Shown here piece after piece: positions 14,753 through 20,673 of a stretch of 21,904 bases of DNA; position 1 is the first letter of the stretch; every line of letters begins with the position of its first letter. The notes beneath the pieces were generated by a model. It saw only the letters and a list, made by a program, of their open reading frames with translations, did no database searches and was not told the DNA's origin. The position numbers and the translations under genes were made by a program. Source of the DNA: Methanomassiliicoccaceae archaeon UBA72 (GTDB lineage Archaea; Thermoplasmatota; Thermoplasmata; Methanomassiliicoccales; Methanomethylophilaceae); assembly GCA_002509405.1 (NCBI GenBank), contig DAVO01000002.1:1-21904 (forward strand), written 5' to 3'.

Positions 14753-15226
14753 ATGCCTAAAGTATCCATCATCCTCGGGAGCAAAAGCGATCTCCCGGTG
14801 GCAGACAGGGCGATCAGCATTCTCAGAGAGTTTTCCATCACTTTCGAAATAAACGTGGCTTCGGCGCACAGGACCCCCAAGATGGTCGAGGACCTTGTGA
14901 AGGGGTCGGATGCCAGCGTGTTCATAGCGATAGCCGGGCTGTCGGCCGCGCTGCCCGGCGTCATAGCGTCCTTCACGACGAAGCCGGTCATCGGCGTGCC
15001 GGTGAGCGGCAAGCTCAACATGGATTCCATCCTCTCGATAGTTCAGATGCCCGCCGGGGTGCCCGTGGCGGCGGTGGGACTGGACCGCGGCGACAACGCG
15101 GCGATACTGGCCGCGGAGATACTGGCAGTTTCCGACGAGAGGCTTGCGGCCGTGCTCCTGGACTACAGGGAGCGGCAGGCCGAGAAGGTCGTCGAGGATT
15201 CAAAGGAGGTGGTTGCAGGTGTTTGA
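14753..15226 (+). CDS. purE: PurE, aminoimidazole ribonucleotide carboxylase/mutase
   Basis: A 157-residue enzyme of purine synthesis that makes CAIR, either from N5-CAIR (class I) or directly from AIR and CO2 (class II). GSKSD (9-13) and SAHRTP (37-42), holding the catalytic histidine, are intact. The third motif reads AGLSAALPG (61-69), not the class I AGxAAHLPG, so its histidine is replaced by alanine and the class is uncertain. No purK is in the window. Start ATG 14753 fits the TATA spacing; GTG 14741 and 14747 are possible alternatives. The last 8 bases overlap the guaA subunit B gene. Confidence 0.93.
   Translation: MPKVSIILGSKSDLPVADRAISILREFSITFEINVASAHRTPKMVEDLVKGSDASVFIAIAGLSAALPGVIASFTTKPVIGVPVSGKLNMDSILSIVQMPAGVPVAAVGLDRGDNAAILAAEILAVSDERLAAVLLDYRERQAEKVVEDSKEVVAGV
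15205..15210 (+). promoter_or_regulatory. Shine-Dalgarno that sets the GTG start of guaAB
   Basis: GGAGGT, inside the end of purE, lies 8 bases before GTG 15219 and only 2 bases before TTG 15213, favouring GTG. Confidence 0.7.
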
Positions 15227-16166
15227 TGCCGATAAGTTCATAGAAGAGGCCATAGCCTCGGTCAGGGAGAAGACCAAGGGGAAAGCGATCATAGCATGCT
15301 CGGGAGGAGTCGACAGCTCGGTATCCGCGGTGATAGCCGGGAGGGCCATCGGCGACCGGTTGCTCGCCGTTTTCGTGGACACCGGACTCATGCGCAAAGG
15401 CGAGCCAGAAGAAGTGGAGGGCATGTTCCGCGACACAGGGATCAACTTCAAGTCCGTGGACGCCTCGAAGGAATACTTCGAGGCCCTGAAAGGGGTCACC
15501 GAACCCGAGCAGAAGAGGAAGGTCATCGGCGAGAAGTTCATCCGCATCTTCGAGAGGGAGGCGAAGGAGTTCGGCGCAAAGTACCTGGTCCAGGGTACGA
15601 TAGCCCCGGACTGGATAGAGTCTGGCGACGGCGTCAGGGACACGATCAAGTCCCACCACAACGTGGGAGGCCTCCCGAAGGAAATGGACATGACGCTCGT
15701 GGAGCCCCTCAGGGACCTATACAAGGACGAGGTCAGGCAGGTCGCGAGGAAGCTGGGCATCAAATCCTCCGAGAGGCAGCCCTTCCCCGGCCCCGGACTC
15801 GCGGTCAGATGCCTCGCCGAAGTAACGCCGGAGAACATAGCCGTCGTCCGCGAGGCCTGCTTCATAGTGGAGGACGAGATAAGGAAGGCCGCGGAGGCCG
15901 GGAAGATGAAGCTTCCGTGGCAGTACTTCGCGGTGCTCCTTCCCGCCAGGTCGGTGGGCGTTCAGGGAGACAGGCGCGCGTACGGGAGGACCATCGCAGT
16001 CCGTGCGGTGGAGTCGATCGACGGCATGACGGCCGCCCACAGCGACATACCGCTCTCTGTCCTCAACTCCATATCCCAGCGTATAACCAGCAGGATGAAG
16101 GACGAGGTGAACCGCGTGGTGTACGACATCACCGACAAGCCTCCCGCGACCATCGAATGGGAGTGA
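15219..16166 (+). CDS. guaAB: GMP synthase, ATP-pyrophosphatase subunit (GuaA subunit B)
   Basis: A 315-residue subunit that adenylates XMP and aminates it to GMP with ammonia from the separate glutaminase subunit. The PP-loop SGGVDSS is at 28-34. The family blocks VQGTIAPDWIESG, SHHNVGG and LVEPLRDLYKDEVR follow, then RQPFPGPGLAVR and the C-terminal dimerisation domain ending in KPPATIEWE, the canonical GuaA C-terminus. Length fits the archaeal split enzyme. It starts with GTG at 15219, chosen from GGAGGT at 15205-15210, and overlaps purE by 8 bases. It is therefore translationally coupled to another purine gene. Confidence 0.96.
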   Translation: MFDADKFIEEAIASVREKTKGKAIIACSGGVDSSVSAVIAGRAIGDRLLAVFVDTGLMRKGEPEEVEGMFRDTGINFKSVDASKEYFEALKGVTEPEQKRKVIGEKFIRIFEREAKEFGAKYLVQGTIAPDWIESGDGVRDTIKSHHNVGGLPKEMDMTLVEPLRDLYKDEVRQVARKLGIKSSERQPFPGPGLAVRCLAEVTPENIAVVREACFIVEDEIRKAAEAGKMKLPWQYFAVLLPARSVGVQGDRRAYGRTIAVRAVESIDGMTAAHSDIPLSVLNSISQRITSRMKDEVNRVVYDITDKPPATIEWE

Positions 16167-16184
16167 ACCATAGTCTAAAACGGG

Positions 16185-16224
16185 GGCGCCCGTCCGGGCC
16201 GGAGACGGTCACCGGACGGCCGCT
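16185..16224 (+). repeat. GC-rich inverted repeat after guaAB
   Basis: CCGTCCGG (16190-16197) and CCGGACGG (16212-16219) form a perfect 8-bp stem with a 14-base loop, extendable past one mismatch by about four more pairs. It precedes the terminator-like hairpin at 16225-16240. Confidence 0.65.
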
Positions 16225-16251
16225 CCCGCGTACTCGCGGGTACGGATTTTT
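16225..16251 (+). terminator. Hairpin and T-run after guaAB, running into the guaAA promoter
   Basis: CCCGCG-tact-CGCGGG (16225-16240) is a perfect 6-bp stem followed six bases later by a T5 run. The T-run is also the start of the guaAA TATA box. Confidence 0.6.
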
Positions 16252-16255
16252 ATAC
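16247..16255 (+). promoter_or_regulatory. TATA box of guaAA
   Basis: TTTTTATAC is centred about 26 bases before GTG 16277, implying a leaderless mRNA that starts with GTG. Confidence 0.65.
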
Positions 16256-16276
16256 GATATCTGCGGATGAGCATTT

Positions 16277-16849
16277 GTGAAGGTCTATATCGTAGACAAC
16301 GGCGGGCAATGGACCCACCGGGAGTGGCGTGTCCTCAGGGATATGGCCGACGCAAGGATAGTCAGGAACGACACGCCTCCGGAAGACCTCTCAGACGCGG
16401 ACGCGCTTGTTCTGTCGGGCGGCGCCCCCAGCGTCGCCAGCGACGCGGAGAGGATGGGGCGGAACGCGGACTACCTGGAGATGGACGTCCCGATCTTCGG
16501 GATCTGCGCCGGCATGCAGTTCCTGTCCGAGCATTTCGGAGGCACCCTGGGGCCCGGAGACGACCCAGAATACGGGGCGGTCGAGCTGACCATCGCGTCC
16601 CACGACGATATTTTCCGGGACATGCCCCGCACGATCGAGGTGTGGGCGTCCCACAACGACGAAGTGAAGACCGTGCCGGAAGGCTTCGACGTCACCGCGT
16701 GGTCCGCGCGCTGCAGGGTCGAGGCCGTGAGATGCAGGGACCGTCCGATATTCGGCGTCCAGTTCCATCCTGAGGTGGAGAACACCCAGTACGGGCCCGA
16801 AATGTTCCGTAATTTCCTCGGGATAGCTTCTCGTTACAGAAGAAAGTGA
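16277..16849 (+). CDS. guaAA: GMP synthase, glutamine amidotransferase subunit (GuaA subunit A)
   Basis: A 190-residue class I glutaminase that supplies ammonia to the ATP-pyrophosphatase subunit. The nucleophile is C77 in the elbow GICAGMQ; H164 and E166 (QFHPE) complete the triad; SGGAPS (47-52) supplies the oxyanion loop. The elbow reads GICAGMQ rather than the more usual GICxGHQ, but Met is seen here in other class I amidotransferases. It starts with GTG, and the TATA position implies a leaderless mRNA. It lies downstream of guaAB in the same direction but has its own promoter, so the two halves may be expressed separately. Its stop is 5 bases from the convergent UPF0147 gene. Confidence 0.95.
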   Translation: MKVYIVDNGGQWTHREWRVLRDMADARIVRNDTPPEDLSDADALVLSGGAPSVASDAERMGRNADYLEMDVPIFGICAGMQFLSEHFGGTLGPGDDPEYGAVELTIASHDDIFRDMPRTIEVWASHNDEVKTVPEGFDVTAWSARCRVEAVRCRDRPIFGVQFHPEVENTQYGPEMFRNFLGIASRYRRK

Positions 16850-16854
16850 TATGT

Positions 16855-17115
16855 TTATCTCGAGCAGGCCGCCAGCCCCTCGAGTTCGCTCGTGGCCTTC
16901 CAGATGAGGGTCCTTGCGTGAAGCGGGGTGTTGTTGTCGTTTGCCAGTTCGTCTAGGATCATCATCGCGCTCGTCGCACGGACGTCCATGGCGTCCTTTT
17001 CGTCCAGGAGCCTGGCCTTCGCATCCGAAGCGCCCCTCCTGATGTTCTTGGGAATCGAGTCATCGCCGGCCAAGAAATCCAGCACGTCTGTTATGTTTTT
17101 TATCTTGCTAGCCAT
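16855..17115 (-). CDS. UPF0147 family protein
   Basis: An 86-residue helical protein of the archaeal UPF0147 family, without a known function. Family-typical blocks are SIPKNIRRGASDAKARL (about residues 20-36), RATSAMMILDELANDNNTP (about 46-64) and the closing HARTLIWKATSELEGL. I start it at ATG 17115, preceded by GAGGTG; a frame running further upstream to 17190 only covers the other reading frame of the small gene before it. It follows the 54-residue protein gene by 16 bases and is probably co-transcribed with it. Confidence 0.85.
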   Translation of the reverse strand: MASKIKNITDVLDFLAGDDSIPKNIRRGASDAKARLLDEKDAMDVRATSAMMILDELANDNNTPLHARTLIWKATSELEGLAACSR

Positions 17116-17131
17116 AATCACACCTCTGATA

Positions 17132-17296
17132 TCAGAAGGATTCGAACTCTTCCTGGAGATCGATGACGACCTGCTCGAGGACCTCTTCAAAGCTGGGAGC
17201 TTTGTATTCCCTGAGCCCGCCGAGATCGCTCTGGATCCTGGCGACGAAATCGTTGTTCTCCTTGACGAACACTACGTTACACAGTTCTTCTTCCAT
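17132..17296 (-). CDS. 54-residue acidic small protein, unknown
   Basis: A short gene read directly from the minus strand: it begins MEEELCNVVFVKEN and ends EEFESF. The pattern is a beta strand (NVVFVKEN), a second strand (DFVARIQSDLGG), then an acidic amphipathic helix (SFEEVLEQVVIDLQEEFES), a ferredoxin-like or ribbon-helix arrangement. I do not recognise the family. Support for a real gene is the SD GAGGT 8-12 bases before ATG 17296, a TATA box (CTTTATAGT at 17333-17341), a neat TGA stop at 17132-17134 and 16-base spacing to UPF0147, whose SD falls in the gap. It is strongly acidic and has a single cysteine. Confidence 0.75.
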   Translation of the reverse strand: MEEELCNVVFVKENNDFVARIQSDLGGLREYKAPSFEEVLEQVVIDLQEEFESF

Positions 17297-17332
17297 GGGT
17301 CAATACCTCTGGATGAAACCCGAACATAGAAC

Positions 17333-17341
17333 CACTATAAA
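17333..17341 (-). promoter_or_regulatory. TATA box of the small protein-UPF0147 operon
   Basis: CTTTATAGT on the minus strand would start transcription near 17312, about 15 bases before the ATG, leaving room for the SD. Confidence 0.55.
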
Positions 17342-17403
17342 GGTATGTCGGATACATAGCCGTTATCCCTCTGCGTTGCGGATAAAAGGAAAGCAACCGA
17401 AAT

Positions 17404-17411
17404 GTTTATAG
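17404..17411 (+). promoter_or_regulatory. TATA box of the secE-spt5-rpl11 operon
   Basis: GTTTATAG lies about 100 bases before the secE ATG, which implies a leader of about 75 bases. That leader contains the hairpin at 17476-17493. Confidence 0.5.
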
Positions 17412-17475
17412 TAGCAACCTATCTTTAAGGCTTATCTTAGGTCGTTATCATCAGCGGTAGCGAGCAAAGTATGCG

Positions 17476-17493
17476 CCGCCCCGCGGAGGGCGG
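17476..17493 (+). promoter_or_regulatory. Hairpin in the secE leader
   Basis: CCGCCC-cgcgga-GGGCGG is a perfect 6-bp stem that ends 14 bases before ATG 17508. The weak SD (GAAGGAA) follows it directly, so it could influence translation of the operon. Confidence 0.5.
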
Positions 17494-17507
17494 AAGAAGG
17501 AACGAAC

Positions 17508-17723
17508 ATGGCTGACAACACCCCCTCGTCGGACGAAGGACAGGAGACTAGGCAGTCCGGGCTAGGTTTCGGCAGATACTCCAGGATAATGAAGATGGCC
17601 CGCACCCCCAACAGGGACGAATACAAGAAGACGGTGTGGATCACAGCCTTGGGCATAATCCTTCTGGGGGCCGTCGGGTTCGCCATAATGTGGCTGATGA
17701 CGTACCTTCCGTCATACTTCTGA
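17508..17723 (+). CDS. secE: Preprotein translocase subunit SecE (Sec61 gamma)
   Basis: A 71-residue protein with the SecE/Sec61-gamma plan: a polar N-terminal about 25 residues, an amphipathic surface helix (RIMKMARTPNRDEYKKT, 26-42) and one membrane helix (VWITALGIILLGAVGFAIMW, 43-62). It clamps the SecY channel. The Pro-Asn/Asp-x-x-Glu-Tyr part (TPNRDEYKK) is characteristic of archaeal and eukaryotic members. It is followed after 17 bases by spt5, the classical secE-nusG/spt5 order. The start is ATG 17508 after a weak GAAGGAA. Confidence 0.93.
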   Translation: MADNTPSSDEGQETRQSGLGFGRYSRIMKMARTPNRDEYKKTVWITALGIILLGAVGFAIMWLMTYLPSYF

Positions 17724-17740
17724 AAATTAGGAGAATAACA

Positions 17741-18568
17741 ATGTCAGATCAGTACTCAGGTCCATGCCTTTCCGGTGTTAGCGATGTCAAGAAGGCCCGT
17801 GCAGGCGAGACCATAAGCTGGAAGTTTTCGCTGTCCGGCGATGCGGCGGAAGCCAAGCTAACCTTTTCCGAAGTCGCGGGCCCCGACGCCGAGACGGCGC
17901 CCGACTGGATACTTACAGTCATGGATGCCACGGGCGCGGAGCTCTGGAGCAGCTACCGCAGCAAGAACGACGTGGCCGTCGAGATACCCGGCAAGAGGGA
18001 CAAGGAGCTCGTCCTCCATGCTGAATGCCCCAAGGGTGCCAGGTATGGCGACGAGGTCGCAATCACAGTCAAAGCCGAATGCGGCGGTGCAAGGGACTCC
18101 ATAAAGTTCAACGCCTCCGCCATACAGTCGGTTATGATACTCAAGACACAGATGGACCAGGAAAGGTCGGCCGCCGACAGTCTGGCGGCAAAGGCGAACC
18201 TGGGAGAGAAGGACATATACGCAATACTGAGCCCGGCGGGCCTCAGGGGATACGTGTTCGTGGAAGGCATGAACACAGACCGTCTCCGCGAGAAGATCAG
18301 GGACATCAGGAAAGCGTACTCGTTCATTCCCGGAGAGACATCTTTGGATGAGATTAACCACTACCTCACGCCCGTGTCGGCCGTCGTCGGCATCACCGAA
18401 GGCGACATCGTCGAACTGGTGAACGGACCGTTCAAGGGCGAGAAGGCAAGGGTTCAGCACATAGATGAAGGTAAAGAAGAGATCACCGTCGAGCTGATCG
18501 AGGCCATGGTCCCGATCCCCGTGACGGTGAAAGGCGACAGCGTTAGAGTCATAGACAAGGAGAGATGA
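17741..18568 (+). CDS. spt5: Transcription elongation factor Spt5 with extra N-terminal domain
   Basis: A 275-residue Spt5/NusG protein. The NGN domain (about 130-213, starting SVMILKTQMDQERSAADSL) binds the RNA polymerase clamp with Spt4. The KOW domain is at about 218-272 (TEGDIVELVNGPFKGEKARVQHID). These together are the usual archaeal Spt5 of about 150 residues. About 125 further residues precede them, rich in beta strands (ETISWKFSL, DWILTVMD, KELVLHAECPKGARYGDEVAITVKAE). They resemble an Ig-like/NEW3-type beta-sandwich. ATG 17741 with SD TAGGAGAA leaves no doubt that the extension is in frame and translated. It sits between secE and rpl11, with rpl11 only 3 bases away. Confidence 0.94.
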   Translation: MSDQYSGPCLSGVSDVKKARAGETISWKFSLSGDAAEAKLTFSEVAGPDAETAPDWILTVMDATGAELWSSYRSKNDVAVEIPGKRDKELVLHAECPKGARYGDEVAITVKAECGGARDSIKFNASAIQSVMILKTQMDQERSAADSLAAKANLGEKDIYAILSPAGLRGYVFVEGMNTDRLREKIRDIRKAYSFIPGETSLDEINHYLTPVSAVVGITEGDIVELVNGPFKGEKARVQHIDEGKEEITVELIEAMVPIPVTVKGDSVRVIDKER

Positions 18569-18571
18569 ACA

Positions 18572-19042
18572 ATGGTAGATACTGTTGAGGCATTGGTTGA
18601 CGGGGGCAGGGCCTCCGCAGGACCTCCTCTCGGCCCCGCACTGGGACCGAAAGGGGTCAACATCGGCCAGGTTATCGCGAAAATCAACGAGAAAACGAAA
18701 GCCTTCTCGGGAATGAAAGTCCCGGTGAAGATATTGATCAACGACGACAAGTCGTTCGACGTAAAGGTCGGAACCCCTCCGATGTCCGCGCTCATCAAAT
18801 CTGAGCTGGGCGTCGCAAGCGGTGCACACAACGCCAGGACCGAGAAGGTGGGCAACCTCACCCTCGACCAGGCGAAGAAGATCTCCGACATGAAGCACGA
18901 CGACCTACTCGGCGCGGACCAGAAGGCCCGCGTGATGGAGGTCGCAGGGAACTGCATCTCCGTCGGAGTGACCATCGACGGGAAGGACGGGAAGACGTTC
19001 CAGAAGGACGTCAAGGCCGGCCTTTACGACGACAAGTTCTGA
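18572..19042 (+). CDS. rpl11: Ribosomal protein uL11
   Basis: A 156-residue large-subunit protein of the GTPase-associated stalk base. The N-terminal domain has the conserved proline-rich helix region (ASAGPPLGPALGPKGVNIGQV, about 14-34). The rRNA-binding C-terminal domain includes GNLTLDQAKKISDMKHDDLLG (about 93-113). Length is standard for archaea. It starts 3 bases after the spt5 stop and is the last gene of secE-spt5-rpl11. A strong hairpin at 19052-19070 follows, after which the expected rpl1 is replaced by a flippase gene. Confidence 0.97.
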   Translation: MVDTVEALVDGGRASAGPPLGPALGPKGVNIGQVIAKINEKTKAFSGMKVPVKILINDDKSFDVKVGTPPMSALIKSELGVASGAHNARTEKVGNLTLDQAKKISDMKHDDLLGADQKARVMEVAGNCISVGVTIDGKDGKTFQKDVKAGLYDDKF

Positions 19043-19051
19043 AAAACATTA

Positions 19052-19073
19052 AAGGGGGCCCCGCCCCCTTCTT
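19052..19073 (+). terminator. Hairpin after rpl11, abutting the flippase promoter
   Basis: AAGGGGGC-ccc-GCCCCCTT (19052-19070) is an 8-bp stem 9 bases after the rpl11 stop. The T-rich tail TTCTTATATAT that follows is also the TATA box of the next gene. Confidence 0.65.
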
Positions 19074-19079
19074 ATATAT
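19072..19079 (+). promoter_or_regulatory. TATA box of the flippase gene
   Basis: TTATATAT is centred about 22 bases before ATG 19098, so the mRNA is leaderless or nearly so. Confidence 0.6.
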
Positions 19080-19097
19080 CTCGGCGAAGGCGGAGCC

Positions 19098-20585
19098 ATG
19101 CTTGTACACAAATACATGATGAAGGTCGTTTCCAACATCGTCTCCGCCGTCGCATCCTTCCTTTCGCTGATGGTCATGACCCGCTACGTGGGCCTGGAGT
19201 ACGGGTCCATGATGTGGGGCTGGGCCTTTGTGGCGATGTTCAACGCGGTGGTCGGGCTCGGTTTCGAGACTGCGCACATACGTTTCATAGCTTCGGGCAG
19301 GAACCAGGACAAGTGCTTCTCGACATATCTGGTGATCCGTGTCTCGCTGACGTCGCTGATGGTCCTGCTGACGATCGCATCCCTCGCCATGGGGGTGTAC
19401 AACGGCACCATAGAAAGCGGACTGGCCGCCCTCGTGCTTATTTTCATTGCATATTATGCGATCTGGGACATACAGGGCGCGCTCACGGCGACGTTCGACG
19501 GGCGTCTGGAAAGCGGTAAAAGCTCGATCGTCAGCATGGTGGACGCGATAACCAGGTCTGTGATACTGATAAGTCTGGCACTCATGCAGGTCTCGGCCAC
19601 GGTGCTGAGCTCCGCCTATGTGATCGGGATAATCGCCTCAGCGTCAACGGCGCTTCTGCTCACCAGGAACCTGAAGGTACGGCTCGTGCGTCCCACGATG
19701 TTCCGCGAATACCTCAGTTTCGCCGCGCCGCTGATAATCTCCTCGCTGTTCCTCACCGTGCTCGACTTTGTGGACAAGGTCATCATCGGTCTGTCGGGAA
19801 GCACCCTCGAGGTGGGCTATTACACCGCGGCCATGGGGGTGGCCTACGTCTTCATATCGCTGGGGGGATCCCTGAACAACGTGATCCTTCCGCAGCTCTC
19901 CAAGCCCGAAACGGTCAGGACGCCGTCGAAGATGGAGGGCCTGATATGGATGTCCCAGAAGTACCTTATGATGTTCCTCTTCCCGGTCATGGTGGTGATG
20001 ATGGTATTCGGGGAGGAGATCGGAGGCGTCCTTTTCGGTGCGGGGTACTCCAAGGCGGGAATAATGCTGTCCATACTTTCCGTCACCATGACCCTCAGGG
20101 TCCTGTCGGGCACGCTGACCCAGGTGCTCTATGCGTCAAACAGGGCCGCACTGTACACCAAGGCCACGATAGTTTATGCCGCGGTGGTCTCAATAATGTT
20201 CGTTCTCCTCATCCCGAACACCGGGATACTGCCCTGGGACGGGCTCTTAGGAATAGGCGCCGCGATCTCCCTGAGCACAGGATACGTGGTTCTGACGACG
20301 GTCCTCCTGTACTACGTCAGGCGCGCCACCGGCATCAGGCCTTATAAGAACATCTGGAAGCATCTCCTCGCCCTCGCCGTCACGGCGGCCCTGCTGGTCC
20401 TGATCGACCGTCTGTTCGAAACATCCGGACTGCTGGAGGTCGCAGGGGTGTCCATGCTGGGGCTGGGCGTTTACCTTCTGTCCCTGGTCGTCCTGCGGGA
20501 GCTCCAGAGGTCGGACGTAAGCTTCTTCATGGAGGCCATAAATCCCAAGCATATCAGGGACAGTTTGGGCGACGAGCTGCGCTGA
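19098..20585 (+). CDS. Oligosaccharide flippase family membrane protein (Wzx/MurJ-like)
   Basis: A 495-residue polytopic protein of the MOP (polysaccharide flippase) superfamily, which moves lipid-linked sugars across the membrane for surface glycans or protein glycosylation. About 14 hydrophobic helices are spread over the chain. Typical features are the N-terminal half opening with a SNIVSAVASFLSLMVMTRYVG helix, the second-half entry FREYLSFAAPLIISSLF (near 201-217) and GFGY/LFGAGYSKAG-like loops (near 315). It lies alone between rpl11 and rpl1, with a terminator-promoter junction upstream and the rpl1 promoter just downstream. The ATG at 19098 fits the TATA spacing. The glycan substrate is unknown; the pyruvyl transferase-like gene at 11876-12880 is the only other glycan gene here. 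Confidence 0.88.
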   Translation: MLVHKYMMKVVSNIVSAVASFLSLMVMTRYVGLEYGSMMWGWAFVAMFNAVVGLGFETAHIRFIASGRNQDKCFSTYLVIRVSLTSLMVLLTIASLAMGVYNGTIESGLAALVLIFIAYYAIWDIQGALTATFDGRLESGKSSIVSMVDAITRSVILISLALMQVSATVLSSAYVIGIIASASTALLLTRNLKVRLVRPTMFREYLSFAAPLIISSLFLTVLDFVDKVIIGLSGSTLEVGYYTAAMGVAYVFISLGGSLNNVILPQLSKPETVRTPSKMEGLIWMSQKYLMMFLFPVMVVMMVFGEEIGGVLFGAGYSKAGIMLSILSVTMTLRVLSGTLTQVLYASNRAALYTKATIVYAAVVSIMFVLLIPNTGILPWDGLLGIGAAISLSTGYVVLTTVLLYYVRRATGIRPYKNIWKHLLALAVTAALLVLIDRLFETSGLLEVAGVSMLGLGVYLLSLVVLRELQRSDVSFFMEAINPKHIRDSLGDELR

Positions 20586-20596
20586 CATCAAGAAAA

Positions 20597-20605
20597 CTTA
20601 TATAC
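20597..20605 (+). promoter_or_regulatory. TATA box of the rpl1-rpl10 operon
   Basis: CTTATATAC lies just after the flippase stop and would start transcription near 20626-20628, right at the beginning of the leader hairpin. Confidence 0.65.
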
Positions 20606-20627
20606 AGGTCATAGATTAGCCAAACTG

Positions 20628-20666
20628 CTTGTAGGAGGGTACCAGCCCGCTATTACTACGAGGAGG
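20628..20666 (+). promoter_or_regulatory. Candidate L1-binding autoregulatory leader and SD
   Basis: CTTGTAG (20628-20634) pairs with CTACGAG (20656-20662), 7 pairs with one G-U. Inside, GGG (20637-20639) pairs with CCC (20646-20648). The asymmetric internal loop is GA on the 5' side and GCTATTA on the 3' side. The SD AGGAGG (20661-20666) starts in the last two bases of the outer stem. The form resembles the L1 target on methanococcal L1 mRNA and on 23S rRNA, so excess L1 could repress its own translation. Confidence 0.55.
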
Positions 20667-20673
20667 AATTGTA

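Noticed and set aside
19103..19108. Further TGTACA at the start of the flippase gene
   Set aside because: It is inside coding sequence, single and without the AATGTACAT extension; a 6-base site is expected several times by chance in 22 kb.
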